A DNA stretch of 64,000 bases, taken from assembly GCA_963699825.1 (NCBI GenBank), contig CAVOVI010000009.1, positions 186,001-250,000 of the forward strand. Direction: 5' to 3'. Shown piece by piece: positions 45,148 to 53,421 of this stretch; positions within the stretch are counted from its first letter, which is position 1; each line of letters begins with the position of its first letter. The position numbers and the translations under genes are program-made. The stretch is from SPDF01 sp963699825 (GTDB lineage Bacteria > Gemmatimonadota > Gemmatimonadetes > Gemmatimonadales > GWC2-71-9). Under the pieces are notes generated by a model. It did not search any database and was not told where the DNA came from. It saw nothing but the letters and a program-made list of their open reading frames with translations.

Positions 45148-46032
45148 TTAGCCCTGTAACGCCGCGGCGCCGCCGACGATTTCCGCGATCTCCTGCGTGA
45201 TCGCCGCCTGGCGCTGACGGTTGTAGGTCCGCTTGAGCAGGTCGAGAATATCGCCCGCGTTGTCGGTGGCGCTCTTCATCGCGGTGCGCCGGGCCCCATG
45301 TTCCGCAGCGCTGGTTTCCACCAGACCGCGATACATCGTGTTGCGCACGTAGAGCGGAAGCAGCCGGTCGAGAATGTGCGCTGCATCGGGCCGGAGGATG
45401 TAATCGGCCCGCGCTGCCCCCGCCTTGGCCGCCGGTGGCTCCACCGGGAGGATCCGCAGGGTGGTCGGCGGCGTGTTGAGCGGGCTGATGAACGCCGCGT
45501 ACACCAGATCCACGCTGGCCAGTTCGCCCGCGGAGTACGCCTCGATGAGCGGTTGCATGATCTCGATGGCGTGATCGGGCGTCGGGTTGTCGGTCACGTC
45601 CACCCGCTGCAGCGCCATCGACCGGCCGAGGTACTTGAAGAATCCCACGCCCTTCTTGCCGATGGCGTAGAGGTCGACGGTGTAGCCAGCCTTCTCGAGC
45701 GACGCCATCCGGCGGCGGGCTTCCTTGATGAGGTTGGCGTTGAAGCCACCCGCGAGTCCGCGATTGGAGGTCAGCAGGATTACCGCCGCGCGCGTCGGGC
45801 CGCCCTTGCCGAGCGGCGCCGGCTGCCGGAGGAGGGGAAACCCCTCGGCCAGCTCAGGCGTCACCAGGTCGGCAATGACGCCGCGCAGCGCCTCGGCGTA
45901 GGGCCGGGTCGCGATGACACGGTCCTGGGCCCGCTTCAGCTTGGACGTGGCCACCAGCTCCATCGTCCGCGTGATCTTGCGGGTGTTGGTTACCGAGCGA
46001 ATCCGGCCCTTGAGGGCCTTCGACTTGGCCAT
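45148..46032 (-). CDS. atpG: ATP synthase F1 gamma subunit
   Basis: 294 residues from the ATG at 46032. N-terminal helix KGRIRSVTNTRKITRTMELVATSKLKRAQ and the C-terminal helix DNAGDILDLLKRTYNRQRQAAITQEIAEIVGGAAAL make the rotor shaft. ILLTSNRGLAGGFNANLIKEA is the central family block. The start shares one base with the atpA stop. 33 bases separate it from atpD. Confidence 0.95.
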   Translation of the reverse strand: MAKSKALKGRIRSVTNTRKITRTMELVATSKLKRAQDRVIATRPYAEALRGVIADLVTPELAEGFPLLRQPAPLGKGGPTRAAVILLTSNRGLAGGFNANLIKEARRRMASLEKAGYTVDLYAIGKKGVGFFKYLGRSMALQRVDVTDNPTPDHAIEIMQPLIEAYSAGELASVDLVYAAFISPLNTPPTTLRILPVEPPAAKAGAARADYILRPDAAHILDRLLPLYVRNTMYRGLVETSAAEHGARRTAMKSATDNAGDILDLLKRTYNRQRQAAITQEIAEIVGGAAALQG

Positions 46033-47609
46033 TACGCGGCGTGGAACAACGGCTTGAAGGACGCGATGGCCTTCTCGAGCGCGGCAGTCAGGTCCTTGTC
46101 GAACGCCTTCTTGGTCCGGATGCCGTCGAGGACGGCGGGATGTGCCGACTCGAGGTAATCGAGGAAGTCCGCCTCCCACTTCCGGATGTCGCCGACCTCG
46201 ACGTCGTCGAGATAGCCGTTCGTCACGACGTAGATGATGGCCACCTGGCGCTCGACCGGCATCGGCGCGTACTGCGGCTGCTTCAGCACCTCGACCAGGC
46301 GGGCGCCGCGGGCCAGCTGCTTCTGCGTGGCGGCGTCGAGGTCGGAACCGAACTGGGAAAAGGCCTCGAGCTCGCGGAACTGCGCCAGCGAGAGCCGCAG
46401 CGGACCGGCGACCTGCTTCATCGCCTTGATCTGCGCGTTGCCGCCGACCCGGCTGACGCTGATGCCGGCGTCCACCGCGGGGCGGATGTTCGAGTAGAAG
46501 AGGTCGGTGGTCAGGAAGATCTGGCCGTCGGTGATCGAGATGACGTTGGTCGGGATGTACGCCGATACGTCACCGGCCTGCGTCTCGATGATCGGCAGCG
46601 CGGTCAGCGATCCACCCGGCTTCTTGATGCGTGGGTCGAGCTTCACCACGTCGGCGTCTTCGGAAATCTTGGCGGCGCGCTCGAGGAGACGGCTGTGGAG
46701 ATAGAAGACGTCGCCGGGATACGCCTCGCGGCCCGGGGGGCGGCGAAGCACCAGCGAAAGCTGACGGTACGCGGCGGCCTGCTTGGAAAGGTCGTCGTAC
46801 ACGCAGAGGGTCGCCTTCCCCTCCTCGTACATGAAGTACTCGGCCAGCGCGGCACCGGTGTAGGGCGCGATGTACTGCAGCGGCGCCGGTTCGGAGGCGG
46901 AGGCGACCACGACGATGGTGTACTCCATCGCGCCGGCCTCGCGGAGCCGCTCGACGACGGAGGCCACGGTCGAGCGCTTCTGCCCGATGGCGACGTACAC
47001 GCAGACGACGCCGGTGCCCTTCTGGTTGATGATGGTGTCGATCGCGATGGCCGTCTTGCCGGTGCCGCGGTCGCCGATGATCAGCTCGCGCTGGCCACGA
47101 CCGATCGGGATCATCGCGTCGATGGCCTTGATGCCGGTCTGCAGCGGCTCCTTGACCGGCTGCCGGACGATGATGCCGGGAGCCACCATCTCCACGAGCC
47201 GCGAGAAGCTGGTCTTGATCGGGCCGAGTCCGTCCACCGGGCGACCGAGGGCGTCCACCACGCGGCCGAGCAGGGCCGGACCGGCGGGCACTTCGAGCAC
47301 GCGCCCGGTGCAGCGGACCTCGTCGCCTTCCTTCAGCACCAGATAGTTGCCGAGGATGGCGGCGCCGACACTGTCGGCATCCAGGTTCAGCACGAGTCCG
47401 GTCACCGTCTCGCCAGTTTCCTGGGCGGTGAACTCGATCATCTCACCGGCCATCGCCTTGGAGAGCCCGTAGATTCGGGCAACGCCGTCCTTCACTTCAA
47501 GGACGGTGCCGACGTCGGAGGTATCGATGGAGGAGAGATTGGCGGCGGCGATCTCCTTGAGGAGAGCATCCTTGAGTTCGCCGGGGCGCAGCACGGATTC
47601 GGTGGCCAT
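46032..47609 (-). CDS. atpA: ATP synthase F1 alpha subunit
   Basis: 525 residues from the ATG at 47609. An upstream GTG at 47633 would add eight residues, but the ATG matches the usual family start. Walker A ELIIGDRGTGKTAIAIDTIINQ (about 172), VVVASASEPAPLQYIAPYTG, and the alpha signature PAVDAGISVSRVGGNAQIKAMKQVAGPLRLSLAQFRELEAFSQFGSDLD. First gene of the F1 block. No delta (atpH) precedes it and no F0 genes are nearby, so the operon is split. Confidence 0.98.
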   Translation of the reverse strand: MATESVLRPGELKDALLKEIAAANLSSIDTSDVGTVLEVKDGVARIYGLSKAMAGEMIEFTAQETGETVTGLVLNLDADSVGAAILGNYLVLKEGDEVRCTGRVLEVPAGPALLGRVVDALGRPVDGLGPIKTSFSRLVEMVAPGIIVRQPVKEPLQTGIKAIDAMIPIGRGQRELIIGDRGTGKTAIAIDTIINQKGTGVVCVYVAIGQKRSTVASVVERLREAGAMEYTIVVVASASEPAPLQYIAPYTGAALAEYFMYEEGKATLCVYDDLSKQAAAYRQLSLVLRRPPGREAYPGDVFYLHSRLLERAAKISEDADVVKLDPRIKKPGGSLTALPIIETQAGDVSAYIPTNVISITDGQIFLTTDLFYSNIRPAVDAGISVSRVGGNAQIKAMKQVAGPLRLSLAQFRELEAFSQFGSDLDAATQKQLARGARLVEVLKQPQYAPMPVERQVAIIYVVTNGYLDDVEVGDIRKWEADFLDYLESAHPAVLDGIRTKKAFDKDLTAALEKAIASFKPLFHAA

Positions 47610-47669
47610 GTGTGTGGTCGCCTGTTTCACCAAAAGGGGTGAGAAGATTCGGTTCGTCTACAGCTTGTG

Positions 47670-47699
47670 AAAATAATCACATAAGAGGGTCAGGGGCAA
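47670..47699 (-). promoter_or_regulatory. atpA: Candidate promoter for atpAGDC
   Basis: On the minus strand TTGCCC, an 18-base spacer, then TATTTT, about 60 bases before the atpA start. The region is AT-rich compared with its surroundings. The weak -35 and 18-base spacing keep confidence low. Confidence 0.4.
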
Positions 47700-47706
47700 C
47701 CGCCTT

Positions 47707-47794
47707 CTGTCATTGCGAGGCCGCCAGGCCGAAGCAATCTCGTGGGTCCAAGATTGCTTCGTCGGCCCCTCCCGGGGCCTCCTCGCAATGACAG
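47707..47794. repeat. 88-base palindromic repeat of the CATTGCGAGG type
   Basis: Outer arms CTGTCATTGCGAGG / CCTCGCAATGACAG are perfect. Inner arms GAAGCAATCT / AGATTGCTTC and GGCC / GGCC also pair, giving one long cruciform-capable element. This GTCATTGCGAGG...GAAGCAATC sequence type is widespread as an intergenic repeat in unrelated bacteria. It sits between the atpA promoter region and the 3' end of the AraC-type regulator gene. Confidence 0.85.
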
Positions 47795-47802
47795 AACATG
47801 GC

Positions 47803-48573
47803 CTACAGACGGCTCCTGGTATGCCCCCGGGCAAACCGGCCGAGGAGCTCCTTCGGGGAGGTTTGTGAGAGCTCCAGCGCCCCGATTCCCGCGATTCGAC
47901 GGGCAGTGGACCCGAGGTGGCTCGAGGAGGAGAAGGAAAGGAGTCCGGCCACCTGGGCGATACTGTACCCGGGGTTGTGGAGGAGTTGTGCAGCGGCGAC
48001 CACGCGCAAGAAGTCTATGACCCGCTTGAGGTTAGGAGCCCCGCCGGCACCGAACTGTCGGGAGAGATGCTCCCGGGAGACGCCAAGTCGGGTTGCCAGG
48101 GCAGTCGTTGTCACCGGCTGATCGACCTGGTCGATGAGGATGTCCCAGAGCTGGCGTTGCAGCGGATCGGCGAGCCGAAGCAGGCGGGGGGCGTCGGCCA
48201 GCGACCGGCGTCGAGAGGCGACGAGCGATACCCGTCGCACCAGCTCCCCCACCACCGCATCGTCCACTCCCTCGACCAGCACCGCCGCGACCTTCTGCTT
48301 CCGGCATTCCGCGAGCAGGGCGCCGTCGTCAGATCGGATCGGCGCGTAGACCACGACAGGGATGCCGGGGAAGTCGGAGCGGAGGGTGGCCCAATCGTCT
48401 ATCAGGCCGGGGCGAGGCGCCAGGACCACCGCCTCGACGATTCGACGGTCGAGCAAACGGCGGAGGTGGGCGGGGGTGCGACAGGTGACGACACTCGGGC
48501 CACCACGCGGGAGGGAGCGGCGGAGCGCCGTCACGGCGCCTCGCCCGTCGAGCATTGCGGCGATCGCCGCCAT
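47803..48573 (-). CDS. AraC-type transcription regulator with receiver-like N-terminus
   Basis: 256 residues. The C-terminal about 100 residues form an AraC HTH: TTALATRLGVSREHLSRQFGAGGAPNLKRVIDFLRVVAAAQLLHNPGYSIAQVAGLLSFSSSSHLGS (two helix-turn-helix units). The N-terminal half looks like a response-regulator fold (VEAVVLAPRPGLIDDW, PGIPVVVYAPI, KVAAVLVEG), but the place of the phosphoacceptor Asp reads APRPG, so it is probably not phosphorylated. Target genes unknown. Two bases separate it from the Nudix gene upstream. Confidence 0.75.
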   Translation of the reverse strand: MAAIAAMLDGRGAVTALRRSLPRGGPSVVTCRTPAHLRRLLDRRIVEAVVLAPRPGLIDDWATLRSDFPGIPVVVYAPIRSDDGALLAECRKQKVAAVLVEGVDDAVVGELVRRVSLVASRRRSLADAPRLLRLADPLQRQLWDILIDQVDQPVTTTALATRLGVSREHLSRQFGAGGAPNLKRVIDFLRVVAAAQLLHNPGYSIAQVAGLLSFSSSSHLGSTARRIAGIGALELSQTSPKELLGRFARGHTRSRL

Positions 48574-48575
48574 TC

Positions 48576-49067
48576 TCAGCCCTCGGCGGCGACTGGGTCC
48601 GGCTGCTTCTTCGACCGACCCGCGCCGACCGCCACCAGGGTGCGGGCCATCTCACCGCCGCGCCGGAGGACGCCGCGCGCGTTGTCGTAGCTCAGCTGTT
48701 CCAGCGCCTTGTCGAGCGGCAACCACCGATGGTCGGTGATCCCCTCGTCCACCTGGGGAATGACGTCGCCCTCAGGGCTCTCGAAGAGGAAGAAGTGGCA
48801 GAACTTGTGGATGGCCCGACCCCGGAACCGGAAATGCCAGTCAATGATCCGGATGGGCCCGTGAAGCACAAGCGATTCCAGCCCGGTCTCCTCGGCCGTC
48901 TCGCGCAGCGCCGCCTCGGCGGGAGTCTCCTCCTCCTCGAGGTGCCCCTTGGGAAATCCCCAATGGCGATACGAGTCCTTGATCAGGAGAAACCGCGCCT
49001 CGGCGCCGAAACGCCGAAAGACGATCCCGCCCGCGCTCACCTCGCGCTCCGGCTTCCGCTTGGCCAT
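48576..49067 (-). CDS. Nudix hydrolase
   Basis: 163 residues from the ATG at 49067. Nudix box GHLEEEETPAEAALRETAEETGL (GX5EX7REUXEEXGU) is complete near residues 38-60, with HWGFPKGHLE before it. Resembles the diadenosine polyphosphate / NUDT2-like group (SAGGIVFRR at the start, FHFF later). Hydrolyses a nucleoside diphosphate linked to another group; the substrate cannot be told. It lies between mlaD and the AraC-type regulator with tiny gaps, so it is co-transcribed with the Mla genes. Confidence 0.88.
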   Translation of the reverse strand: MAKRKPEREVSAGGIVFRRFGAEARFLLIKDSYRHWGFPKGHLEEEETPAEAALRETAEETGLESLVLHGPIRIIDWHFRFRGRAIHKFCHFFLFESPEGDVIPQVDEGITDHRWLPLDKALEQLSYDNARGVLRRGGEMARTLVAVGAGRSKKQPDPVAAEG

Positions 49068-49071
49068 CAGG

Positions 49072-50079
49072 CTAAAAGACCGAGAACTTGAAGTACTTGC
49101 GCGGATTGACCTGGATGTCAGCAATCAGCTTCCGGAGCTCGACCATGGTGGCGGTCGTCTCGTTGTAGAGCGTCGAGTCGGTCGTCAGCATGCCGAGCGT
49201 GCCCTGCCCCATCTGCAAGCGGGCCATGATGGAATCGGCGGCCACGAGGATCCGGACCAGGCTCACCTCGTGTTCGCGCGCGGCGCTGAGGAGGGAGCGC
49301 AGGTCGGCGGTGGCGACACGCAGATCGGTCGCCGAGCCCTGCGTCGAATTCATGATCGCCTGGAGCTGCCCTTCGCTCGTCGCGGAATCGAGGCGAGCCA
49401 GCGTGGAGTGAAGATTCTTGGCGGCGCCGGCAAACTGTTCGCTCCCGCTCAGGGTCGCGGTGGTGATCGCGTCCACCTTGCTGGTCTGCTGGTTGGTGAA
49501 CGTCGAGAGCCGGTTCACCATGGTCAGAAAGTCGTCCAGGCTGTTGCGGACCTTGGCGGCGGTGGTCGAGTCGAAGACCGCGCCCACCCGGTCCGTCAGC
49601 AACGCGATGTCCCCCGCGATGCGCCCGGCCTGGGCGGTCAGGGACCCGATGTCCGGCAGGGTGGCGCCGGGCCAGTCATCCGGGCCGGCCTTCTTGGCGG
49701 CCATGAATTCGGCGAGCAGTGACGGGTCATCGAGCGGGTCGTCGAGGGAGATGATCTTCGCCTCCCACTCGCCGAAGAGGCTCGCGGTCGAGGCGATCAC
49801 CGCGGGGCTGGCGGGGATTTCCGAACGCTGCTCCAGCTTCAACGTGGCGATCACCCAGTCGTTGTCGGCCAACTCCACCGAAAACACCTGGCCGATCTTC
49901 ACGCCGCGGAGGGTGACCGGGGCACCGACACCCATTCCGCCGACGGTGCGAAACCGCACGGTGACCTTCTCCGGCCGGCTGCCGAGCTGGATGTGCCCCA
50001 GCCAGATGGCGGCGACGACGGTGATCAGGAGGGCAACGAGCACCGTCCCACCCACCGCAAAGGCGTTGCGCTGCTTCAC
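49072..50079 (-). CDS. mlaD: MlaD/MCE-domain lipid-transport protein
   Basis: 335 residues. One N-terminal membrane helix (FAVGGTVLVALLITVVAAIWLG), then a single MCE domain (about 35-115: VTVRFRTVGGMGVGAPVTLRGVKIGQVFSVEL), then a long helical region (TLPDIGSLTAQAGRIAGDIALLTDRV, FDSTTAAKVRNSLDDFLTMVNRL) of the kind that forms a periplasmic tube. Works with MlaE and MlaF to move phospholipids between membranes. The start overlaps the mlaF stop by four bases. Confidence 0.88.
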   Translation of the reverse strand: MKQRNAFAVGGTVLVALLITVVAAIWLGHIQLGSRPEKVTVRFRTVGGMGVGAPVTLRGVKIGQVFSVELADNDWVIATLKLEQRSEIPASPAVIASTASLFGEWEAKIISLDDPLDDPSLLAEFMAAKKAGPDDWPGATLPDIGSLTAQAGRIAGDIALLTDRVGAVFDSTTAAKVRNSLDDFLTMVNRLSTFTNQQTSKVDAITTATLSGSEQFAGAAKNLHSTLARLDSATSEGQLQAIMNSTQGSATDLRVATADLRSLLSAAREHEVSLVRILVAADSIMARLQMGQGTLGMLTTDSTLYNETTATMVELRKLIADIQVNPRKYFKFSVF

Positions 50080-50846
50080 AGGCCCCCCGCGGAAAAGGCT
50101 GTGGCGTCGCGGGCACCCTGCATCTCCGGCCGGCCCTCGATGAACTGTCGCACCACTGGATCCTCCGTCTGCTGAATCTCCTGGACCGACCCCACCTGCC
50201 GGATCCGCCCCTCATAGAGCATCGCGATCCGGTCACCCACGGTATACGCGCTTCGCATGTCGTGGGTCACCACAATGGCGGTCGTGCCGTATTGCTCACG
50301 AACCCGGATCATCAACTGATCGATCACGGCTGAGGTAACGGGGTCGAGGCCGGTTGTCGGCTCGTCATACAGAATGTACCGCGGCCGCAGCGCGATCGCG
50401 CGTGCAACACCGACCCGTTTCCTCATCCCGCCCGAGAGCTCAGCGGGATAGTGATCCTCGGTGCCTTCCAGATCGACCACCTGCAGGCTCTGCGACACCC
50501 GCTCCTCGATCTCTCCCTGCTCCAACCCGCGTCGGGCCAGCCCGAGCCGGATATTGTCGCCGATCGTCATCGAGTCGAAGAGCGCGGCGAACTGAAAGAC
50601 ATAGCCGATCTTGCTCCGGAGCGCGGTCAGCCCATCCCAGTCGAGGTCATGCACCACCTCGTCGTCCACCGTGACCGAGCCCGCGTCCGGCGCGAGCAAC
50701 CCTACGACATGCTTCAGCAGCACGCTCTTCCCCGAGCCGGAGAAGCCGATGAGGGCGGTCGTCTCCCCTTCCGGGATGTCGAGGGTGAGCCCGTCGAGGA
50801 CGACTTTGTCGCCGAAGGCCTTGTGGACGTTATCGAAGCGAATCAT
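50076..50846 (-). CDS. mlaF: Mla-type ABC transporter ATPase
   Basis: 256 residues, ABC ATPase. Walker A GFSGSGKSVLLKH (about 34-46), signature LSGGMRKRVGVARAIALRP (about 138), Walker B YILYDEPTTGLDPVTSAVID. The sequence PDAGSV and GYVFQFAALFDSMTI with the GM-R-K-R signature are typical of the MlaF/Ttg2A group. Powers lipid transport by MlaE and MlaD. A 142-base gap with a strong palindrome separates it from mlaE. Confidence 0.92.
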   Translation of the reverse strand: MIRFDNVHKAFGDKVVLDGLTLDIPEGETTALIGFSGSGKSVLLKHVVGLLAPDAGSVTVDDEVVHDLDWDGLTALRSKIGYVFQFAALFDSMTIGDNIRLGLARRGLEQGEIEERVSQSLQVVDLEGTEDHYPAELSGGMRKRVGVARAIALRPRYILYDEPTTGLDPVTSAVIDQLMIRVREQYGTTAIVVTHDMRSAYTVGDRIAMLYEGRIRQVGSVQEIQQTEDPVVRQFIEGRPEMQGARDATAFSAGGL

Positions 50847-50895
50847 CGGCCGCGTCCCCGCTTCCCCGCGCTCCAGCGATCCCACCTCACCCCCT

Positions 50896-50927
50896 GTCCC
50901 CCTCTCCGTGATACGGAGAGGGGGGAC
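50896..50927. repeat. Palindrome in the mlaE-mlaF gap with C-rich tail
   Basis: GTCCCCCTCTCCG / CGGAGAGGGGGGAC hairpin with loop TGATA. A C-rich tract (CCGCTGCCCCACTGCCCCCCTGCCCCGCC) follows at about 50959-50987 and CGTCCCCGCTTCCCCGCGC precedes it at 50850-50870. It could act as an mRNA stability or attenuation element inside the operon, or be a copy of the composite repeat seen at 35.8, 39.5, 40.4 and 63.1 kb. Confidence 0.65.
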
Positions 50928-50988
50928 GCCCGGTGAGATCCCGAAGCCGCAGCACCGCCCCGCTGCCCCACTGCCCCCCTGCCCCGCC

Positions 50989-51750
50989 TCACAGAAGCAC
51001 CACCGCCCAGAAGGCATCCAGCACCAGGATCGCTTCGCAGCCGTAGACAACGGCGAGCGTGGTCCGACGGCCGACGCCAGCCGCGCCACCTGAAGTGGCG
51101 AGGCCCTGCAGGCACCCGAGGAGGGTCACGGCGGCGCCGAAGCTGGCCGCCTTCACGAGGCCGTACCAGATGTCCTTGAACTTGTAGAAGATCTGCAGCC
51201 CCTTGATGAACTCGGCGCTGGAGAGATCGAGAAGGTTCAGGGAGGTGAGGTAGCCGGCGAAGACGCCGAGGGAGATGGCGAGGGCGGTCACCACGGGGAA
51301 CATCAGGGTGCCGGCGAGCACGCGGGGGACCACGAGGTAGGCGTACTTGTCGTAGGCCAGCGTTTCGAGGGCGTCCACTTGTTCGGTGACGCGCATCGTC
51401 CCGAGTTCGGCGGCGATGTTGGCCCCGACCCGCCCGGCCAATGCCATCCCGGTCAGGACGGGGCCGAGTTCCAGCATGATCGCCTTGCCGACGAGCGTGC
51501 CGACGAAATAGATGGGGACGGCGCCGGTGAAGATGTACTTGGAGAGGAGGGCGAGCACGATGCCGGTGAAGAGCGCGATGAACAGCGCGATCGGCACGGA
51601 GGCGACGCCGAGGCGCCGCATCTGCTCGAGCAGCAAGGGTCCCCAGGTGCGGCGGTCGCGAAGAGCGCGCACGGCATCCACGGTGAAGGTGCCGACGCGG
51701 CTGACCTGCCGACCCAGGGCGGAATCCCGGACCATCGCGGGGTGGGTCAC
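50989..51750 (-). CDS. mlaE: MlaE-family ABC transporter permease
   Basis: 253 residues with five or six membrane segments. Family blocks: FIALFTGIVLALLSKYIF, the GTLVGKAIMLELGPVLTGMALAGRVGANIAAELGTMRVTEQVDALETLA signature, and a final VYGCEAILVLDAFWAVVLL. Inner-membrane permease that takes phospholipid from or gives it to MlaD. GTG start. It lies 15 bases after the rpoD stop, so the Mla genes may be read through from rpoD. Confidence 0.92.
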   Translation of the reverse strand: MTHPAMVRDSALGRQVSRVGTFTVDAVRALRDRRTWGPLLLEQMRRLGVASVPIALFIALFTGIVLALLSKYIFTGAVPIYFVGTLVGKAIMLELGPVLTGMALAGRVGANIAAELGTMRVTEQVDALETLAYDKYAYLVVPRVLAGTLMFPVVTALAISLGVFAGYLTSLNLLDLSSAEFIKGLQIFYKFKDIWYGLVKAASFGAAVTLLGCLQGLATSGGAAGVGRRTTLAVVYGCEAILVLDAFWAVVLL

Positions 51751-51765
51751 GAGTGGAAGGTACGC

Positions 51766-52734
51766 CTAGGCCGCGAAGCTCGCCAGCGCCCGCCCGACCT
51801 CGCCCTCGCCGAGCCGCTTGAGCGCGCGATCGCGGAGTTGCCGGACCCGCTCGCGGGTCACGCCGAGCATCGTGCCGATTTCTTCGAGGGTGTGTTCGCG
51901 CCCGTCGTCGAGGCCGAAATAGAGGCGGAGGACGCGGGCGTCGCGCGGCGGGAGGGTGGCGAGGGCCTGCTGCACCTCTTCGGTGAGGAAGCGGTCCATC
52001 GCACGGGCTTCGACGTCGCTGGAGCCGTCGGCCACGAAGCGGTCGATGAGGGTGCGCTCGCCGCTGGAGTCGAGCGGGGCGTCGAGCCGCATCTCGCTGG
52101 TGTTGAGCGCCATCAGCGACTGGACCACGTCTTTGGAGAGCGACACTTCGGCGGCGACTTCTTCGGGGGTCGGTTCGCGGACCAGCTTCTGGCGGAGCAT
52201 TTCCGTGGCGCGGATGATCCGGGAGAGGTCGGCGGTGCGATTGAGAGGCACGCGGACGGTGCGGCCCTGCTTGGCGATCGCCGCGAGGATGGCCTGGCGG
52301 ATCCACCAGACGGCGTAGGAGATGAACTTCACGCCGACATCGGGATCGAACTTCCGGGCGGCGGTGAGGAGGCCGATGTTCCCCTCGCCGATCAGGTCGG
52401 TCAGCGCCATGCCGCGGTTCTGGTATTTCTTGGCGACGGAGATGACGAAGCGCAGGTTCCGCTTGACGAGCTCCTGCATGGCATCCTGGTCGCCGGCGCG
52501 GACCCGCCGTGCGACGGCGACTTCCTGCTCAGGGGTCAGGAGGGGGGTCTTGCTGACCTCGTGGAGGTACTGGTCGAGGATGTCGCGTTCGGCCGGGCTC
52601 GCGCCGATGGCGCGGGGCAAGCGCTTCGCCCTCTTGGCGGGGACGAGGGGACGCGGGGAAGTCTCCGCCGCCTGAGATTTCAGCGTCGGGGCAGGCTTCG
52701 AGCCTGACTTTCTGGATGACTTCTTGACGGGCAT
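51766..52734 (-). CDS. rpoD: RpoD-type primary (or group 2) sigma factor, compact
   Basis: 322 residues from the ATG at 52734. A basic N-terminal extension of about 50 residues replaces region 1.1. Region 1.2 DQYLHEVSKTPLLTPEQEVAVARRV, region 2 NLRFVISVAKKYQNRGMALTDLIGEGNIGLLTAARKFDPDVGVKFISYAVWWIRQAI, region 3 and region 4 EEIGTMLGVTRERVRQLRDRALKRL are all complete. Region 2.4 and 4.2 residues match sigma70 consensus readers. Lacking the large non-conserved insert of E. coli RpoD, it could be the housekeeping factor of this lineage or an RpoS-like relative. Confidence 0.88.
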   Translation of the reverse strand: MPVKKSSRKSGSKPAPTLKSQAAETSPRPLVPAKRAKRLPRAIGASPAERDILDQYLHEVSKTPLLTPEQEVAVARRVRAGDQDAMQELVKRNLRFVISVAKKYQNRGMALTDLIGEGNIGLLTAARKFDPDVGVKFISYAVWWIRQAILAAIAKQGRTVRVPLNRTADLSRIIRATEMLRQKLVREPTPEEVAAEVSLSKDVVQSLMALNTSEMRLDAPLDSSGERTLIDRFVADGSSDVEARAMDRFLTEEVQQALATLPPRDARVLRLYFGLDDGREHTLEEIGTMLGVTRERVRQLRDRALKRLGEGEVGRALASFAA

Positions 52735-52751
52735 GGAGGGGCCTTTTCTGC

Positions 52752-52780
52752 TTGACACAAGTGCAGCCCGCGTCTAGGTT
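52752..52780 (+). promoter_or_regulatory. Sigma70 promoter of the tRNA operon
   Basis: TTGACA, a 17-base spacer, then TAGGTT. Transcription would start near 52787, about 48 bases before tRNA-Ala. The -35 is perfect. All seven tRNA genes lie on the plus strand behind it with no clear second promoter. Confidence 0.7.
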
Positions 52781-52834
52781 TGTGTGCTGTCGCACAAGCG
52801 CTTATCCGGGCCTGCGTGACAGGGAATAGATAAT

Positions 52835-52907
52835 GGGGGCGTAGCTCAGTTGGGAGAGCGCGTGAATGGCATTCACGAGGTCAGGGGTTCGATCCCCCTC
52901 GCCTCCA
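52835..52907 (+). tRNA. tRNA-Ala(GGC)
   Basis: 73 bases. Acceptor GGGGGCG / CGCCTCC with one G-U pair, D arm with AGCTCAGTTGGGAGAGC, anticodon stem CGTGA / TCACG with loop ATGGCAT, T arm AGGGGTTCGATCCCCCT. CCA is not encoded. Confidence 0.95.
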
Positions 52908-52992
52908 CTCCCAGACAGGACCGGGTGGCGGGATGCGCCCGGTGTGGTTGCGCGAGGGCGGGGACTCGGCTAGACTCCCGTCCCTCGTCATT

Positions 52993-53065
52993 GCGGGAAT
53001 AGCTCAGTTGGTAGAGCACAACCTTGCCAAGGTTGGGGTCGCGGGTTCGAGTCCCGTTTCCCGCT
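52993..53065 (+). tRNA. tRNA-Gly(GCC)
   Basis: 73 bases. Acceptor GCGGGAA / TTCCCGC, anticodon stem CAACC / GGTTG with loop TTGCCAA, T arm GCGGGTTCGAGTCCCGT. CCA is not encoded. Confidence 0.95.
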
Positions 53066-53081
53066 CTCCAGAGGAAAACGT

Positions 53082-53155
53082 CGCGGGGTGGAGCAGTCTG
53101 GTAGCTCGCCGGGCTCATAACCCGGAGGTCGTGGGTTCAAATCCCACCCCCGCTA
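53082..53155 (+). tRNA. Initiator tRNA-fMet(CAT)
   Basis: 74 bases. Acceptor CGCGGGG / CCCCGCT, with the first position unpaired (C against T), as expected for an initiator. The anticodon stem CCGGG / CCCGG has the three G-C pairs next to the loop CTCATAA, and the T arm is GTGGGTTCAAATCCCAC. Both features mark initiator, not elongator, Met. CCA is not encoded. Confidence 0.93.
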
Positions 53156-53253
53156 TGGCAGTACAGAGGACTGAGAATCGAGGACTGAGGACTGAGAGGT
53201 CGCAGGTCGCCGCCTCGGTGCTCGAAACCTCGGTTCTCAGTTCTTGAAGTTTC

Positions 53254-53327
53254 GGGCGGTTAGCTCAGTTGGTTAGAGCGCCACGTTGACATCGTGGAGG
53301 TCACAAGTTCGAGCCTTGTACCGCCCA
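53254..53327 (+). tRNA. tRNA-Val(GAC)
   Basis: 74 bases. Acceptor GGGCGGT / ACCGCCC, anticodon stem CCACG / CGTGG with loop TTGACAT, T arm ACAAGTTCGAGCCTTGT. CCA is not encoded. Confidence 0.95.
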
Positions 53328-53335
53328 TGCAGTCT

Positions 53336-53409
53336 GCGCCCATAGCTCAATTGGATAGAGCATCTGACTACGGATCAGAAGGTTAGGGGTTCGAGTCCCT
53401 TTGGGCGCA
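53336..53409 (+). tRNA. tRNA-Arg(ACG)
   Basis: 74 bases. Acceptor GCGCCCA / TGGGCGC, anticodon stem TCTGA / TCAGA with loop CTACGGA, T arm AGGGGTTCGAGTCCCTT. The A at position 34 is normally deaminated to inosine by TadA. CCA is not encoded. Confidence 0.95.
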
Positions 53410-53421
53410 TTGTTGCAGGGA

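Noticed and set aside
45148..47642. Open plus-strand frames opposite atpA, atpG and atpD
   Set aside because: They are antisense shadows of highly conserved ATP synthase genes.
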